A stretch of 64,000 bases of DNA from Taiwanofungus camphoratus (lineage: Eukaryota > Basidiomycota > Agaricomycetes > Polyporales > Taiwanofungaceae): positions 620,001 through 684,000 of the forward strand of contig CP021225.1 of NCBI GenBank assembly GCA_003999685.1, read 5' to 3'. The translations under genes and the position numbers were made by a program. The notes below the pieces were generated by a model. The model saw nothing but the letters and a program-made list of their open reading frames with translations, was not told the DNA's origin and did no database searches. Below are positions 24,212-37,010 of the stretch, one piece after another (position 1 is the first letter of the stretch; each line of letters starts with the position of its first letter).

Positions 24212-24625
24212 GCTAAAATACAGTTATGAACAGGTCTCAAGATTTGGCTGCGATGCCGCAGATGAAGAGGTTAGAAGAAATCGGGATTAAGTCTACATCA
24301 CGTGAATACAACTGCAATCAAATTGTCACACGAACGCTCGCCAGGAGGGGTCGAAGACCGACTAATCTCAACTCGGACTCGGCGTCAGAGTACTTGATCA
24401 TAGCTCATTGATAAAGAGGAGACAAGATGAAAGCATACAATTATTGAAACCAGTATCAATCTACGAAAGCAGTGTGTTCAGTGTACGATAGTCTGGTAGG
24501 AAAAGAAATGCGAGGTAATATTACAGATAGTGTACGTATAAAGACACGTATGTCCTTGACCTCGAGGCGGCGAATGGAAAGAGATAGAGACTGGTAATGC
24601 GCCGCGGTGCATACCATGATCTGCA

Positions 24626-26457
24626 CTAATTGGATCCGTTCGTGGCGTTTTTGGGTTTCCAGCCCACAAAACCCCGCAGCGACCTGCAGAGATTGTCTGG
24701 TCCGAAATGTGAATCTGTTTCCGGAAGTACTTCCTCACCCACGCGCTCTCGCCAAACTTTCCAACCGGGGCGCTCGCTGGCAAACGGCTTCGACCATGAG
24801 AGGCACTCCTGTAATTTTCCGCGCACGTTCACGCGGTCCTTCATGTCGCTGTAAGACATCGAGTTGAGCAAAGAGGAAAAAACACGATGGATGATACAGC
24901 TCACTTTTCCCAATTTGTCCACGCCGCCTCAAACTCCTCACGCTGGTTCATGACAACTCCATTCGCATCGAGGCAACCCTCAACGCCAGCAAGCTCTTTA
25001 TACTCTGCCCATATCGCTTCTTTGCATCCTCGAATGGTCTGCACGCTTCTCGCTAGATGAAGCGATGCCCAGGACGAGATGGTAGCGCTTGACTGTCGTG
25101 AGCGTGTTGAGGACCTGTCCGCTCGTGAATCCGACGACCACCGAGACCCGTGCACTTTCAAGTCAAGATACAAGGCAGAGAGATCCGAAGGGACATCACC
25201 ATCGTGGAAGAAGTGGCTGCTGCCGTAGTTGTTGTCCTCTAGATAAGAATTCGGAGGGAGCACAATATGAAGGGTGGGCATCATTTGAATATCCCGGAAT
25301 GAGGAAGAGAGGTAGAACGGAAGGACCGACAGCAGACTAGGGGTAAGAAACCTATGGTGGAGCATGGCCTCCCAAGCTGTTTTGAGTTTTGAGTGATCTT
25401 GAGGGTCAAGCAGTTGATCCATGTCCCGAGGCATCATTAGATGGTTGCCCGAATCCAAGCTGTTTGGTGCTTTGAAAGATACTCGGGAAGTAGTATTCCT
25501 ACGGTCAGAGGAGTGAGTAGAAGGGGTTGATGCGTAGCTGAGTGTCGAGGAGCTCCCTCCATACCCGTAAGAAGGGCGTGCCGAGGGTGGATTGGACTCA
25601 TTGGAGAGTCCTGCGAAGAGCTTAGTTCGACCGGAAGGAAATATCAAATCCTCCTCTATCAACTTCACTGTCTCTTTGAGCTGCTTACTCCGCGGAAGAA
25701 ACATCCATGCATACCTCAAGAATTCCACCAGGTAACAATACTCGCGCGACCTCCTGGGGACGGGTTACGTTATATTCAATTTGCGAGGTCTGTAACACGC
25801 AAGGAGTACCTCTAGTAAAAATTGCCACTCATCCTCTGGTACTCCGAGCCCTATTTCGCAGATCCTGACGAAGTCAAAGCGTTCCGACGGGAAGGGCAGG
25901 GGATCCAATCTTCCCGATTCTTCAGCGAATAATCCAACATTAGCACAAAGCGGAATTCTACGTACAAATTTCCGTGTACCCAAGTCACACGTGGAGCAAC
26001 ATCTGCCAGCTCGAGTTCTGGACGAGTGAAATCTGGTTGATTGGCAAGGATATCAAATCCCACAAGCTGGCTTTTCTGCGATATACAAGTTTCATGATCA
26101 CTTGAACAAGCACACGACACCCATGACCACTACTCACCGGCCATTTTCTTGCAGCTTCAATCACCCACAAGCCATCACCACAGCCCAAGTCCAAGATCCT
26201 GGAGGGTGGCGTCTCAAATTGGTGCATCGTGATGTTGCGCACTAGACTAGACAAGAACACATGGTTCCAATTGTCACTGTTACACAGCACTTCAGTTCTG
26301 GGAATGATTCGTGGCACAGGAAGCTTGTTCACTAGACCAAGAGATCTTTCGAGTACTGTACGGGGTAAGGTATCGTGCCAGGCTTGCGCTTGCGCCTTCT
26401 TTCCTTTGTTAAGAGCTCATCTTGCACGTCTCTGCTGACTTGCGCGCTTTGAGACAT
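24626..26457 (-). CDS. SAM-dependent methyltransferase, class I
   Basis: Start at 26457 (MSQSAQVSRDVQDELLTKER). Motif I is ILDLGCGDGLWVIEAARKWP, after NSDNWNHVFLSSLVRN and MHQFETPPS. Next come QLVGFDILANQPDF, VTWVHGNL, RLDPLPFPSERFDFVRICEI and GLGVPEDEWQFLLE, then an exon opening with LEFLRYAWMFLPRSKQL. This is the pattern of the large fungal Methyltransf_25/LaeA-like group with post-motif FDFVR. A serine-rich insert (about 60 residues, YGYGGSSSTLSYASTP) precedes a helical C-terminal part that ends GFVGWKPKNATNGSN-TAG. The first intron is uncertain: a GTACTC donor joined to CCCAG keeps the frame. The substrate cannot be told. It is divergent from NDUFB8, 379 bp apart. Confidence 0.78.
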
Positions 26458-26836
26458 TAGATATTCCGGAAGCTAGCGCGTTGCAACGTCTAAGAGTACT
26501 CAGGTAGCTGCGGTCTCACAGTATGAAGGAAACACCATAAATGATTCCACGGTCAAGTCGGTCCTCGAGATTGGGCGCCGTTGGGGACAATCATACATGA
26601 ACTTGAGCTGACGGCACCATCGAAATTAGCCATCGCCACTTTCCTGTCCGCTGAGCGTTTTATTGGCCTTTCTGGTCTGTTGGTCGCCGCGGCGCGGAGG
26701 CCGGCCATTATTTTATCTAAACGCCGGTTGCCTAGAAACCTTACTTTTCCGAGGATAAGGGTCAGATAAGTACATAACCGACCGGCGCCCAACAAATAAC
26801 GTACAGAACATCTCGCGCTCACTGACGGGTCTGTCA
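26458..26836. promoter_or_regulatory. divergent intergenic region of the methyltransferase and NDUFB8 genes
   Basis: 379 bp between opposite starts. It contains a GC-rich stretch at 26,685-26,705 and inverted GATTGGGCG/TTATTGGCC segments that could be CCAAT boxes (ATTGG at 26,569 and 26,663), expected for a nuclear-encoded mitochondrial gene under HAP control. Regulation is inferred. Confidence 0.3.
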
Positions 26837-27407
26837 ATGCAAACCACCATCGTTACTGGCCGCGCAGTAGGCTTGCGCACGGCCCTCCGGGCCAAGCACG
26901 TTTCTCCAGCTTTGCGATCTTACGCTACTCCAGCGACTTTCAAGGAGGATGAGGACCCACAACTCGATGGCTATCCTCAGCTGCCGTACGTTTCGCGACA
27001 GCGTCTCCCTGCACGAGGATGGGATGATTGGCAAATGAGACGCAACTTTGGTGACACAGTACGTGCACGTCTATTCGTTTTTAGAACATAATTCGAATTT
27101 GCGACAGTTGCACGAGCGGGACGAAATCCTGTCGATGTGGGGTCCTGATGCACCTGTGGTGCCCCAGTCAACAGCCCTTCGTCACCTCATCATCGCGACG
27201 CTTGGATTTGTCTCCTTCGGCTTTTTTGCAAAGTTCTTCTTGATACCAGATAGACCTGCAGTACCGCGCGACTACCCTTTCTCTGGTCTGGTTGCCGAGT
27301 TGGGCGGGTTAGAGGACAACAAGGTTTGTTACCCAACTTCAATGGACAAGCAGCCTTGCTGACATCAATGAAAGGCGAGGTCGGAGGCCGAATCAGAGGA
27401 GGAATAA
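26837..27407 (+). CDS. NDUFB8: mitochondrial complex I subunit NDUFB8 (ASHI family)
   Basis: An accessory subunit of the membrane arm of NADH:ubiquinone oxidoreductase, in the inner mitochondrial membrane. Three exons (26837-27058, 27108-27323, 27375-27407) give 156 residues. A mitochondrial presequence is evident: MQTTIVTGRAVGLRTALRAK, arginine-rich and without acids, followed by LRSYAT. The mature part reads DPQLDGYPQLPYVSRQRLPA and RGWDDWQMRRNFGDT, then LHERDEILSMWGPDAPVVPQ. A single membrane segment LIIATLGFVSFGFFAKFFLI comes next, and the family ending AVPRDYPFSGLVAELGG. The last exon encodes only ARSEAESEEE. Length and order match fungal NDUFB8. Confidence 0.93.
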
Positions 27408-27584
27408 GAATGCGTACTTGTTTGTAAACATCAGACCAGGACTGCACGCATTATTAGACTCGTTGAAACTTGGCAATCTGAAGCCGGTATCTCTGCAACT
27501 ATCTCAGTCTTTGCCTATCACCAAATTATAAGCTAAGGTAGGGAATAATACAACACTAGGTCTTGATATTCTACGTATTAGCAA

Positions 27585-30500
27585 TTACATATTGTTATCT
27601 TCATCGGGCATTGTCGTTGTTGCTTTTGCACCTCGATAGGCTGGTTTGGGTCGAGGACGAAGGTTCACAGACAAGGCCGAAGGAGGATCAGCTAGATCGG
27701 CTTGATCTGACTGGTCATGATTCTCATCTTCTTCACTTGTCAGATTGGCCTGCTTCCGCGAAGTTCTCCTTGCCTTCCTACCACGACCGGTTTTGCGGCC
27801 TCTAGACGCGTTTTTTGTGCTGACAGCACCAGCTCCCCTCTCTTTACCTTTTCTTCCGCTCGTCTTTCTCTTCTTTGCCGGCTTCTCTGTAATCTCCTTG
27901 TCAGAGCCGGAGACATCTTGATCGGGTGTCGATGTCGAGGACTCCGCAGATTGCTGCCTTGCGCGCTCTTTCCTGAAGTCGGATACAACTTGCTGGAGAC
28001 GCTTGCTGGCATAGGCCTGTCGTTTCCGGGGCGCATGAGTGCCTCCAACTGGCAGATCGAAGAAGCCTGTCAAATTGCCCTGCTTGTTGAGGGCGGAACT
28101 CTGAGAAACAAAGTTGGTCATGTCAGTTCAGGAGTGAGAACAGGAACAAAAATCTCGAATCTACTTGTCCGCGCTTGCCCATTTTCCGAATGATAGGCAG
28201 TAGGAGATCATCTACTTTGGTCTGATGCCACCCGAGTTCGGAGTTGAAGAAACTAACAGGAAACTCGTTATCTATCATTGGCGCACCAACTAAAGTCAAA
28301 CATACTCGCGTAGTGCATCCAAGTCTGGCAGACCCCACTTGAATGGTTCCTCAGACTCATCGACGGTTGGATGATAGTATGCATCCCTCTATTTAAATCA
28401 AAAAAAAATGCAGAGAGTTCAACGGATTGAACTCACAACTGCGGGGTTGGGCCAGTCATCAGGTATATAAAGATCCTTGAATCTCTTCTTCTGTGAGAAA
28501 GAGTTAATTACTGAGGCAGTATCACTAATAATACGGCCTACGAAACGCGTGCGGAATTTGCTGTTCGTATCCTCGCTTGTATCCTTTCCATTTTGCACCT
28601 TCTGCCACCAATGTTTGAACTTGTGCAATCCATCTTGTCCAGGGAACTCGGTCAACAATTCCATGGCGACGACCGGCCCCACTCCTGGGAGACCGTCTGT
28701 ATAATCACTGCCCAAGAGATATGCTAACCTGATCAATTTATCGCGATCTAGACCGAGCTCACGCTCGAGATCAGAGAGAAAGAAGCATTCGACTGTCTTG
28801 GACTGGTTGAACATGTCCTTCAGGACTCGCATACCGCCAAAAAGGAACACATCCGAGTCATCTGTGATGATGCCATCTACCAGTCCGAGCCCCAGCAGTT
28901 CAGCGCATTGCGCCTCAGCTTCCATGGGCGCCGTGATGTAAGGTATGCCGAAGAGGCGCAACATGATCTAATGCCGAGTGAGAATGGCCGCTATGGCCGA
29001 ATTGAATGAAACTTACCATAATCTGCGATATCATTTGTTGTGTGACATCTTCGGAATCTCGCATTGCCACCTTTTTCTGCTGGTTGAGAGCGCGGATTTC
29101 CTCATCGATCTCACTTCGGATGGTAGCGATGTCCTTTCCCTTGACCTGTGACAGGAAGCGGGCAAATTCTCCCTCTTCTGCCTGGGGATCCATTTCCTCA
29201 GCAGCGTCCCAACCATCTACTGTGGGTTCTTGGGGAACTGCGCCATTTTGAGACGGGCCGACAGGAGAAGGACTAATCCATGGGTCTGAAGCCTCATTTT
29301 CAGAGTCCGAAAAATCGTCTAGCTTAAGTGTTGCATCGGCAACATCGCGATTGCTGTCGTGATTAGTGTGTAAGTCCGGAACAGATTGAAAGGAGGCTTC
29401 ATCGAGTAACATGATTGCTTCCGTAGCCGTCGCTGAAGATTCGGACACATTCAGAGTAGAACCTGGTAAAGATGGTCCACTTGCAAGAGATTGGTCTTCA
29501 TCTACATATACGGGTGCAATATTGGGCGAGCGTGACCGGGCAGGTTTCTCGCTCGGCGTAAAAGACCTTGGCACTGTCAAGGTGATTGAGGATACCACTT
29601 CCTCCATATCCCCATCGGAGTCCGAACTCATAGCTACATGAGGTACTCCAAGAGGAGACTGTTGTGTGGGACCTGCAGTATACTTGGGGGATGCTTTGGA
29701 AGGGACTTCGTTGACATGGGTGAAGGGTATTTCCGGAGCATGAACAAGGGGCACTTCTTCCATGTCACCATCCGAACTAGACACTGTCTCATCGATTGCC
29801 GCAATTGCCGGAGCTGAAGACGGCAATAGCTTCTGCGGAACTAACAAAGTGGGCAGGCCGAACATAGAGGATCTTGGAGATGACTTGTCGAAAAGGCGCC
29901 GACTCTGTGAAAGCGGTCTTCTTGAAGGACCAGCATTGGCAATAGAAAGCGCCGTTTCCAGTCTCGTCGGAGACGCATACAAATCTTCGTCGTCCGATTC
30001 ACGCTCTGCATCAAGCCTTCCAGCATGACCGGACCCTAACTCTGTCCTACCGATAGTAGATCGAGATGTCGAAGCTCCGATATTGGACAGAGGTGAGGTA
30101 TCGACTACTTCTGACCTTGAAGCTTGCAGAGCCTTTTGAAGATTAGACTCTTCCTCATGTTCAAGTGACTCCTGTATTGCTAGGGCAAGTTCTGGATCCT
30201 CCTCTGAGCCGAAAGTGTGGGAAGCGATAAGTTCGTCTTCCTCGGGGACAAAAAGTGGCCTGGACTTTTGCCTTTTGGGTACTTTGGTTTTGAGAGGTGT
30301 CAACTGCTTCGGTGTATATCTCTCGGCCAATGCAGACAGCGCTCGAGCCCTTCGGAACTCCCGCAAGTCTGGGTCGAACGGAACATTATCCGAACTTCAA
30401 TGACATCCGACATCAGATGTAGTCCCCGTTAATGACTTGATACTGTAGAAACGTACATCTCCACTTCCTCCATGTCCTCTTGATCACTACTAGCGTTGCC

Positions 30501-31738
30501 CTTCTCCTTATCGTTTGTGACATCAATTTCGATAGGTTTCGATCGCGTGCCTTCGTCTCGTATACCCAAGACCCATCCTCCAGCTTCACCTTCATTCTTG
30601 ACCAATATATACTCCTTGTTTCGCTCGCTAGCGATCCTAATAGGGATGGTTACATTCGCTTTCCCGATACTATCAGTCGTGAATAGGAGTTGTTGTGTCA
30701 AATTATTACGATTTTTCAGGTTTTTGATCTGTTCTTTCGAGAAGTCAAGCGGCGTCTTCGCATTTCTGAGCATGTTCTGCAAGCGTTTGTACGATGTTTG
30801 TCGGGACTTGAGCCGAAGGTCGCCAATTATTTCATACTGGACTTCCGTTGGTAACTCGCGGAAGGCTGGAGAAGAGACGTCGAAGTCCTCGGGGCGCATC
30901 TCTTCAATGAACGTACGCAATTCTTCTTCAGTAGCCAAACGCGGGTCTGGTGCACTTGAGCGCGTCGCTTTGGCAACCACCTCATCCAGATCGACCTCTG
31001 GAAGCTTGTATGGGTCATGATCATGCCACCTTGACTTTTTCTTTGAGGATGGAGGTGAAGGTTCCGCGGCCTCCTTTTGCCCTTTCTTGGCTGGTGTGTT
31101 AGGGATAGAGTTGTCCAAGTCCTCCAAGTAGACGGTATTCTCGTCAAGAACGACGGGTCCTGTGGGCGCTTTTCCCTTGCCTTTCGACCTCTCAGAACTG
31201 CATTGCCCAACGTCAGTCGAGACATGTTTGGAGATGTATCTCGGTCACTTACGAATTCGACTGAACGTTGTTCAATGCTTCACGCCTCATTTGCGCAGCT
31301 AGCAATCTCTCCGCCACCTTGGCATGACTAAGGGCCGCACCGCTTTTCTTCTTCTTTCGCTCCGCCTGACCACCAAGGTCATATATCTGCAGCTGCATAC
31401 ATAACATTGACTCACAATAGTCGCCCTCTTCAATGCAGGAGCACCTCCATCGAACACGAAGACTGGCTTTATACCATAGAATAAAAGTTTGCATATTCGA
31501 CGCAAGAAACCGAGCACATGCGCATTGACCAATCCCCGTCCCTCTTTGTCGCGCATAGTGGCCTGGAACTGATATATCCAGATGCTTGAATCAATAGCCA
31601 TTGCCTTCCCTTCCATCGTCTCCAACCTGAAATGCCAAAGCCAATAAGCGGGTCTGCTGGACTGGATCAAGTCTGGTGTGCTTACAAAACCGGCCGGCCG
31701 ACGGGGTCCAAAAGTGACCAAAGTGACTTTACACCCAT
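27585..31738 (-). CDS. RAD2: Rad2/XPG structure-specific endonuclease
   Basis: Cuts 3' of the lesion in nucleotide excision repair. The start at 31738 reads MGVKSLWSLLDPVGRPV. The N-nuclease domain continues MAIDSSIWIYQFQATMRD, LGFLRRICKLLFYGIKPVFV and FDGGAPALKRATI. The long spacer, about 31,200-29,050, holds PEDFDVSSPAFRELPTEVQY (standard in Rad2), a ubiquitin-interacting motif DPELALAIQESLEHEEE near 30,180, and three acidic DMEEV repeats. The I domain has LRLFGIPYITAPMEAEAQCA, DGIITDDSDVFLFGG and LAYLLGSDYTDGLPGVGPVV, all catalytic carboxylates present. The C-terminus carries a PIP-box-like QGNLTGFFDL and a basic, nuclear-targeting tail KRKTSGRKGKE. It is convergent with NDUFB8, 177 bp apart. 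Exon joins in the spacer were not all checked. Confidence 0.93.
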
Positions 31739-32555
31739 CCTGATTAGATAGAGATGCGCATAGAGAGGTCTTCATGCTGCAATGGCAGGCTCGCTCAAGA
31801 CTGCGCAAGCCGCAGATCTGCCTTGTTTTTCCGGTCAGAGGAGGCTGTACAATCTTGAGGGATACACACGTGACCGTACTCGACGCGTTAAAATTGGAAG
31901 TCATAATTACTTAGGCTCGGAAGTCACATACTTATTGACAGTACCCTAACGTGCAATCTTAAATACTTTGGATCAGACTCACTTTGAACTCACTTTGAGT
32001 TTATCTGTACAATATAGGCCAATGGCGACCTCTGTAGGAGCACAAGGACAGGGGTAATGTTATCTGAGGCCCTTTTCAGGCTGGCATGTCTTGCCCATTC
32101 AGTACCTCTCCACACTTGGGAAACTTTCAATGTTATAAGCATACTGGACTCCGTTCTAGGCGTAATTCGAAATAAGAACTTCTCGTCTACTCAATAAATC
32201 TATCATTCGCCGATGGCCAAGAGTAGCATCTTTTTGCGATTGAACAACTCTCGACGTACGTACGCTTGCTTTCAACTTCGTGGAGCGCTCCTTCCGTCTT
32301 TGCCTTGATTCCCCTTCGTCAGCTTCTGCTACGAACAAGCCCTTTACACCCTGCTCTGGCATGCTGGGGGGGTCAACTCCAGGCTGCCAGCTCCTCTGGT
32401 GGATACAATGTACTCATCATTTCCCCTGTGCAAATGGGAATTCGAGGGCCCAATTTCTGATAAACTTTGAAGACTTCAAGAGACTTAGCCTGCCTTGGCT
32501 TGTCTGTCTCACTCTGACCATACATCTAGATGACATCATCCTTCACGTCGTGGTA
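31739..32555. other. intergenic region upstream of RAD2
   Basis: Holds the RAD2 promoter. A minus-strand frame at 32,156-32,362 (MPEQGVKGLFVAEADEGESR) is open but shows no motif and may be chance. No other feature. Confidence 0.4.
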
Positions 32556-32734
32556 CAGTCAACTCCCTCTTAACCCATACCTCCCAAAACCCATACTCCC
32601 TTTAAACCCATAGGTTTTTCGATCCATCAAGCTGGTTTGCAGGGTGTGGTAGTCCTCCCCACAACCCATACTCTCTGATAATCCATAGCCCGCGACGTCC
32701 ATCAAGGGGGTATGGGTTAAGAAGGAGTTGACTG
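32556..32734. mobile_element. 179-bp MITE with TA target duplication, pogo/Tc1-mariner-like
   Basis: The ends form terminal inverted repeats of about 25 bp: CAGTCAACTCCCTCTTAACC on the left and its complement with one mismatch (GGTTAAGAAGGAGTTGACTG) on the right. Both ends are flanked by TA (32,554-32,555 and 32,735-32,736), the duplication made by Tc1/mariner/pogo transposases. The inside repeats the AACCCATA word several times and has no coding capacity. A CAGT start with TA flanks suggests a pogo-like parent. Confidence 0.85.
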
Positions 32735-33266
32735 TAACGGACTTGAAGCCATATTTCCATGAGCTGTGGATTTGTTCACTGTTTCTAAACAACCGTTGTC
32801 TCCTATAATAACATGGTTACGAGAATCGTTGGCATATCACCCAAGAACGTCTAGACCTGGAATGTACACGGTCGGAAGCGGTTGGCAGTTCAGACTTCGC
32901 ATACTAAAACATGTTCCGGGAACTTCCATTGTGAATATGGCAGCGAGTCCTGCATAGAATAGCCTATCAAAAAACTCCGGGATGCATTTCATGCGGTATG
33001 TAAGTACGACATTCTCTTCCAACCGCTTGAATGGTTTTAGGCTTTTCACCGCATTTCGTCACCCAATGCGGGAGCTTGAGTCTGTGGAGGGATGCTGTAC
33101 ATCCTGTTACTGATAAGAATGCACAATGCCATATTTGTGGCAGGAGCGTACAAATCGACAACAAACGAGCAAGCCAAAAAAAATACAAGACTTGATACGA
33201 TCGCATCACGAAGCCACGACTATTCCACAGGCCCTAAACAAATAGCTATTAGACGCATAGCTTCTT
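32735..33266. other. intergenic region downstream of the DUF6534 gene
   Basis: A minus-strand frame at 32,837-33,049 contains FFDRLFYAGLAAIFTM, which could be a remnant of a membrane protein, but it stands alone. Nothing else is seen. Confidence 0.35.
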
Positions 33267-35368
33267 TTATATGACAGCGGCATTTTTGTCACTGTTCCCC
33301 GAGTGGACATCTGAACTATTCCACTCAACATCGGTCTTCAAGTCCGTTCCTATGACGTCTACCATCTCATGAGTCTCGACGTTGACTACGACCTAGGACG
33401 CAAACACTCGTATTAGCACGATATCTTGATGCAGACAAGGCAACGCACCTGTGTTGCCCGTTGTCCCGTTGTTAGGATGTTGCCAATCTCTCCGTTCTAG
33501 AGGCAGATTCAGTCCCGTTGCGATATATATTGAGATATTGTACACACCCTCCCCAAGGCTTCCCTGTGGCCTGAGGAAGTCGCAGACTTTGACTTTGAGG
33601 TAGACAAAATAACACGCGAGTTCAAACTTGACATGACAGAATTCCCATATCTGAGGTTAGCCGATTATGAGCACCTGGGGATACCTCAGAGGGAGACTAG
33701 ACATACAGCTTCACCAACGTGTAGTTGAATGCTATTGATGAATGGATTGTCAACGGTAATCAATCGTGAGACAAATTGTTCAGTGGTCACCAATATGGAT
33801 GCCCCGTGGCTTCAAGGCGGTCATACCCGATTATCATAGTGAGAAATATGTGCGATTTTAGTGAGAATAACAACCATACCGTAGCTAGGAAAGCAATAAT
33901 GTCAGCCAAGGCAAAGCTTGCAGTCAACAACCCATTCGACATCGTTACTACGATATTTGATCCCTAGTTAGTCGACCATTGAATCTCGCAGAGCATCAAT
34001 GACATACGATGAATAAGCCTGCTAATGATGTGATCCGTTCGGGAGAACCCAGTGCGTTTTTGACGCTGCCATCATTGGCTCCATAAGATGAGACCATACT
34101 TGTAATGATGCACGCACCAGGTGCCAAATCATTGCCGCTGCGATTATGACATCACATACAGCAGCGCCCACCAGCCACAAAGTGACAATAACCTAAGCAA
34201 GGTCGGAAACCCGTGATCAGCTCCAAGACGAGGTACAGCAAACCCCACCTGTAAAAGCATAGAAAGCGAACCTTGAGCCGCTGCAGGCCAGCGAATTGAG
34301 GTCGCATTGCCACTGCGATCGCGGTACCAATGCCAGATACTACACAAGGGAAGTTGGCGTGCGATCACATTAGGGCCCCGATCCGCAGGAGACCAGATAT
34401 CGATAGTCAGGTATGCATAGTCAAGACGAAGCTTCACACGTCAATCATAACGGTCATTGCAACAAGAACACCAGAACTTTACTTACGGCCTCCAATAAGA
34501 GAAGTCAGGACTACAGCTCCCACAAGCCAGATATTCCCGGTCAGTACACGTATCCGCCAGGCGTAGAAAAGCTGGGCTTGCATTCCTATGATGCCCTAAT
34601 GTGTCATAGCGGTCGACATGAGCCTTCCCAGCAGTAGACACTTCTAATAAGAAGATTTACTCACTGCTAAAGCCTCTTCTATAAGTCATGCATTGGCAAA
34701 TTAATAAAAACAACGTTCAGCTGGAGACCGACTTGAGTTTACCTGTTTCGAACACTGGCAGACGGCAGTTGAATGGATTAGCAAACGAGAGGCACATTGG
34801 ACCAGCGGAACGAGCAATTACACCAATCTGCCGTTTCAAGTGCAGTCACATTTCCTGTATCAAGGCATAACCAACAATATTGGTACTATCACACCTCGAA
34901 TATTAGCACTGGCGCACCGAAGTTGTTAATGAGCACATTATAGATCCACCACATGTTGAAGATAGTGTTCAGTGTGTCAGCCAAGAACAACACCGCGACC
35001 TTTGACTATGTTAATCGAAAGCGCTACAAGGGCATTTGATTGCTCACGTAAATTTTGATCCATTTCGGATCCCTGGGACACAGTCTATCAACTCAAAGAA
35101 AATCTGAAAGTAGCGAAAAATGGAACCCTCTGTAGGTGGAAAAATAAAAAAAGGTCTGGGTAATCATGACACCATATAACCTGTCATTACGTTCTATAAG
35201 TTTCTGGAGCATTGTGCAAAGAACATCCACAAACATGATATTCATAAAGATGCCAGCCAAGCTGGGGCCATGTCTGACAGTTCAAACGGTTCGTGATAAG
35301 TTTTAATGGGATGACTATAACTGGACCACATACGCGATTTGAGCCACCTGACCGCCTGGGGATACCAT
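33267..35368 (-). CDS. DUF6534-family multi-pass membrane protein
   Basis: An agaricomycete-expanded membrane family of unknown function, about seven transmembrane helices. The start at 35368 gives MVSPGGQVAQIA. Later exons read GPSLAGIFMNIMFVDVLCTM, LYGVMITQTFFYFSTYR, DPKWIKIY and VAVLFLADTLNTIFNMWWIY followed by NVLINNFGAP; this LYG...YFxxY, DTL, NFG chain is diagnostic. Then FYAWRIRVLTGNIWLVGAVV, SGIGTAIAVAMRPQFAGL, VIVTLWLVGAAVCDVIIAAA and MVSSYGANDGSVKNALGSPE. A cytosolic tail follows: NGEIGNILTTGQRATQ and VVVNVETHEMVDVIGTD, ending NSDKNAAVI-TAA at 33267. Many introns are short; internal joins are approximate. All expected helices are present, so it is probably intact. Confidence 0.8.
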
Positions 35369-36724
35369 TATAGTGACGAACTAGAGTCCTGTGGCAGAAA
35401 GGGGCAGCTGAAAAGGAACCTTCATTGTTAGATCGTCTGCTGAAATCCTCATATATTGTCAGTTGCGCCTAAAGTCTGATGAGTCAGTCGGCATTAAACA
35501 TTCTGGGACAGAAGCGGCTCGTATGCGAAGCTCAATTTTTTCCATTGCAGTCACAGGAAACTACCTAAGCGCGGTTGTTAGGCCAGGTCATAATCCGTGT
35601 CTGGACCATGGCTGAGGGTTGAGAAATTACGGTCACCCGGTTTAATGCCGTGATAGAAGAGAATGTGAGTGCACGGCTACTAAGTACTACCTCTCCAGGT
35701 CTGCATTCCGCGACGTCAAGTCTATGTGCCTCCAGATGCTTGATATCAATGTGCATTGAGCTTGAGGCCTCGAGCTGCAATGTCCAGATGCAGCGGTTGG
35801 CATATGGATACCCCGCAACATCTTCCGCAACTTCTGATCTGATGCGCCGGCACGTCGCATTCTTCCAGTGATTGACATGACTCAAATTTGATCAGTCAAA
35901 TCTCGTACCTCGAAACAACTCCAGAATCCGCAGCTGTTCAGAACAAGTGAGCTGAGCAGGCTGCCCGATATGGAAAGGTTCCAAGGCGCGATCTTGAGTC
36001 GCATGTCGGGAAACGGTTTCTGGTAAGAACCGCACGATCGGACGTTGCGATCCTCAATAGCCGAGTGGCCACTGGCACTGGAAACAATACAACGTAAGTA
36101 TGATTGCCCGTCGCTCGTCACATCCGAGGACGGAGGTATCCCAGTCTGCGCGATTTCATACATGTCAACGTTGCGTTCTGGCTGTATTCTGCACGCTTGA
36201 TGTCATTAGTCCAGTCAACGTTACATGCGGTACAATAGAATTTCGATAGATTGGCCCTGCTAGCGAAATGTGAATCAATAAGCCAGCATTGGCTTACTTG
36301 CAATAGAAACTGCGTGAAATCAGCGCTGGAGATCGGGAACAGGTGCCGAGTCCACCAAACGTTGGTGACGAATATCCTATGCGAACTGACCATCCGTGTT
36401 GTTTGGGTCTGCCACTCGTGGCCGCAACCTTATCCAATCGAACTGTCTGAGGACAAGTAGGTGGCCCAATGTCAATTACGGGAACAGAAGCACACATGGA
36501 CACTCAACGTCGGATACTTTAGAACCATCAAACATCGCCTCGCAACGTTCAGTGCGGTTCAAGATGCCTCCGCGCAAATCAACTACTGCACATGAAGCGA
36601 CCTTACGCGAGACATTTCCATATGTAGCAATCGGAAACCCAACAAAAGTAAAACATCAACGCATCGCCAATAGATAAGCGAACACCCGCCGGGAGCGTTC
36701 AAGCAAGTGGGTCCTACTTTCTGC
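35369..36724. other. long stretch without a recognised gene
   Basis: Several open frames occur on the minus strand (35,565-35,885; 35,882-36,163; 36,118-36,393; 36,294-36,503), some with protein-like stretches such as NHWKNATCRRIRSEVAEDV, but no family is recognised and no consistent exon chain was built. It could hold a decayed or lineage-specific gene. Confidence 0.3.
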
Positions 36725-36960
36725 TAGTGTTGCGAGTCGAGTTTGAGTCGAGTCGAGTCACAAACTCGACAAAACTCGGAAATCCAAGTTTCTTCGAGGC
36801 GAATTGCGAGCTGACTCGCGAGTTAGGGTGAAACTGGGCCGTGCCAGGCAGCCGATAGAATCCAAATACCAGAGGGTACCTTCGATGTCCCAGCTCACGT
36901 GAAGTCTAGATTGATGATGCTTATGTAAGAGGCAGCTGGAAATCACATGCTTATGTTATC
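36725..36960. mobile_element. possible truncated hAT-type terminus
   Basis: The stretch begins TAGTGTTGCGAGTCGAG, the same first nine bases as the complete hAT element at 42,379-46,786. It is followed by repeated GAGTCGAG/CTCGAC/ACTCGCGAGT words like subterminal transposase sites. No matching right end (CAACACTA) or 8-bp duplication was found, so the right boundary is arbitrary. Confidence 0.4.
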
Positions 36961-37010
36961 AGAAACAACTCGACCCAAGGGGCACGCACCGGCAGATGCC
37001 GAGACACAGG

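Noticed and set aside
35565-36503. A minus-strand multi-exon gene
   Set aside because: Several frames look protein-like, but no start, splice chain or family could be supported, so it is left as unassigned sequence.
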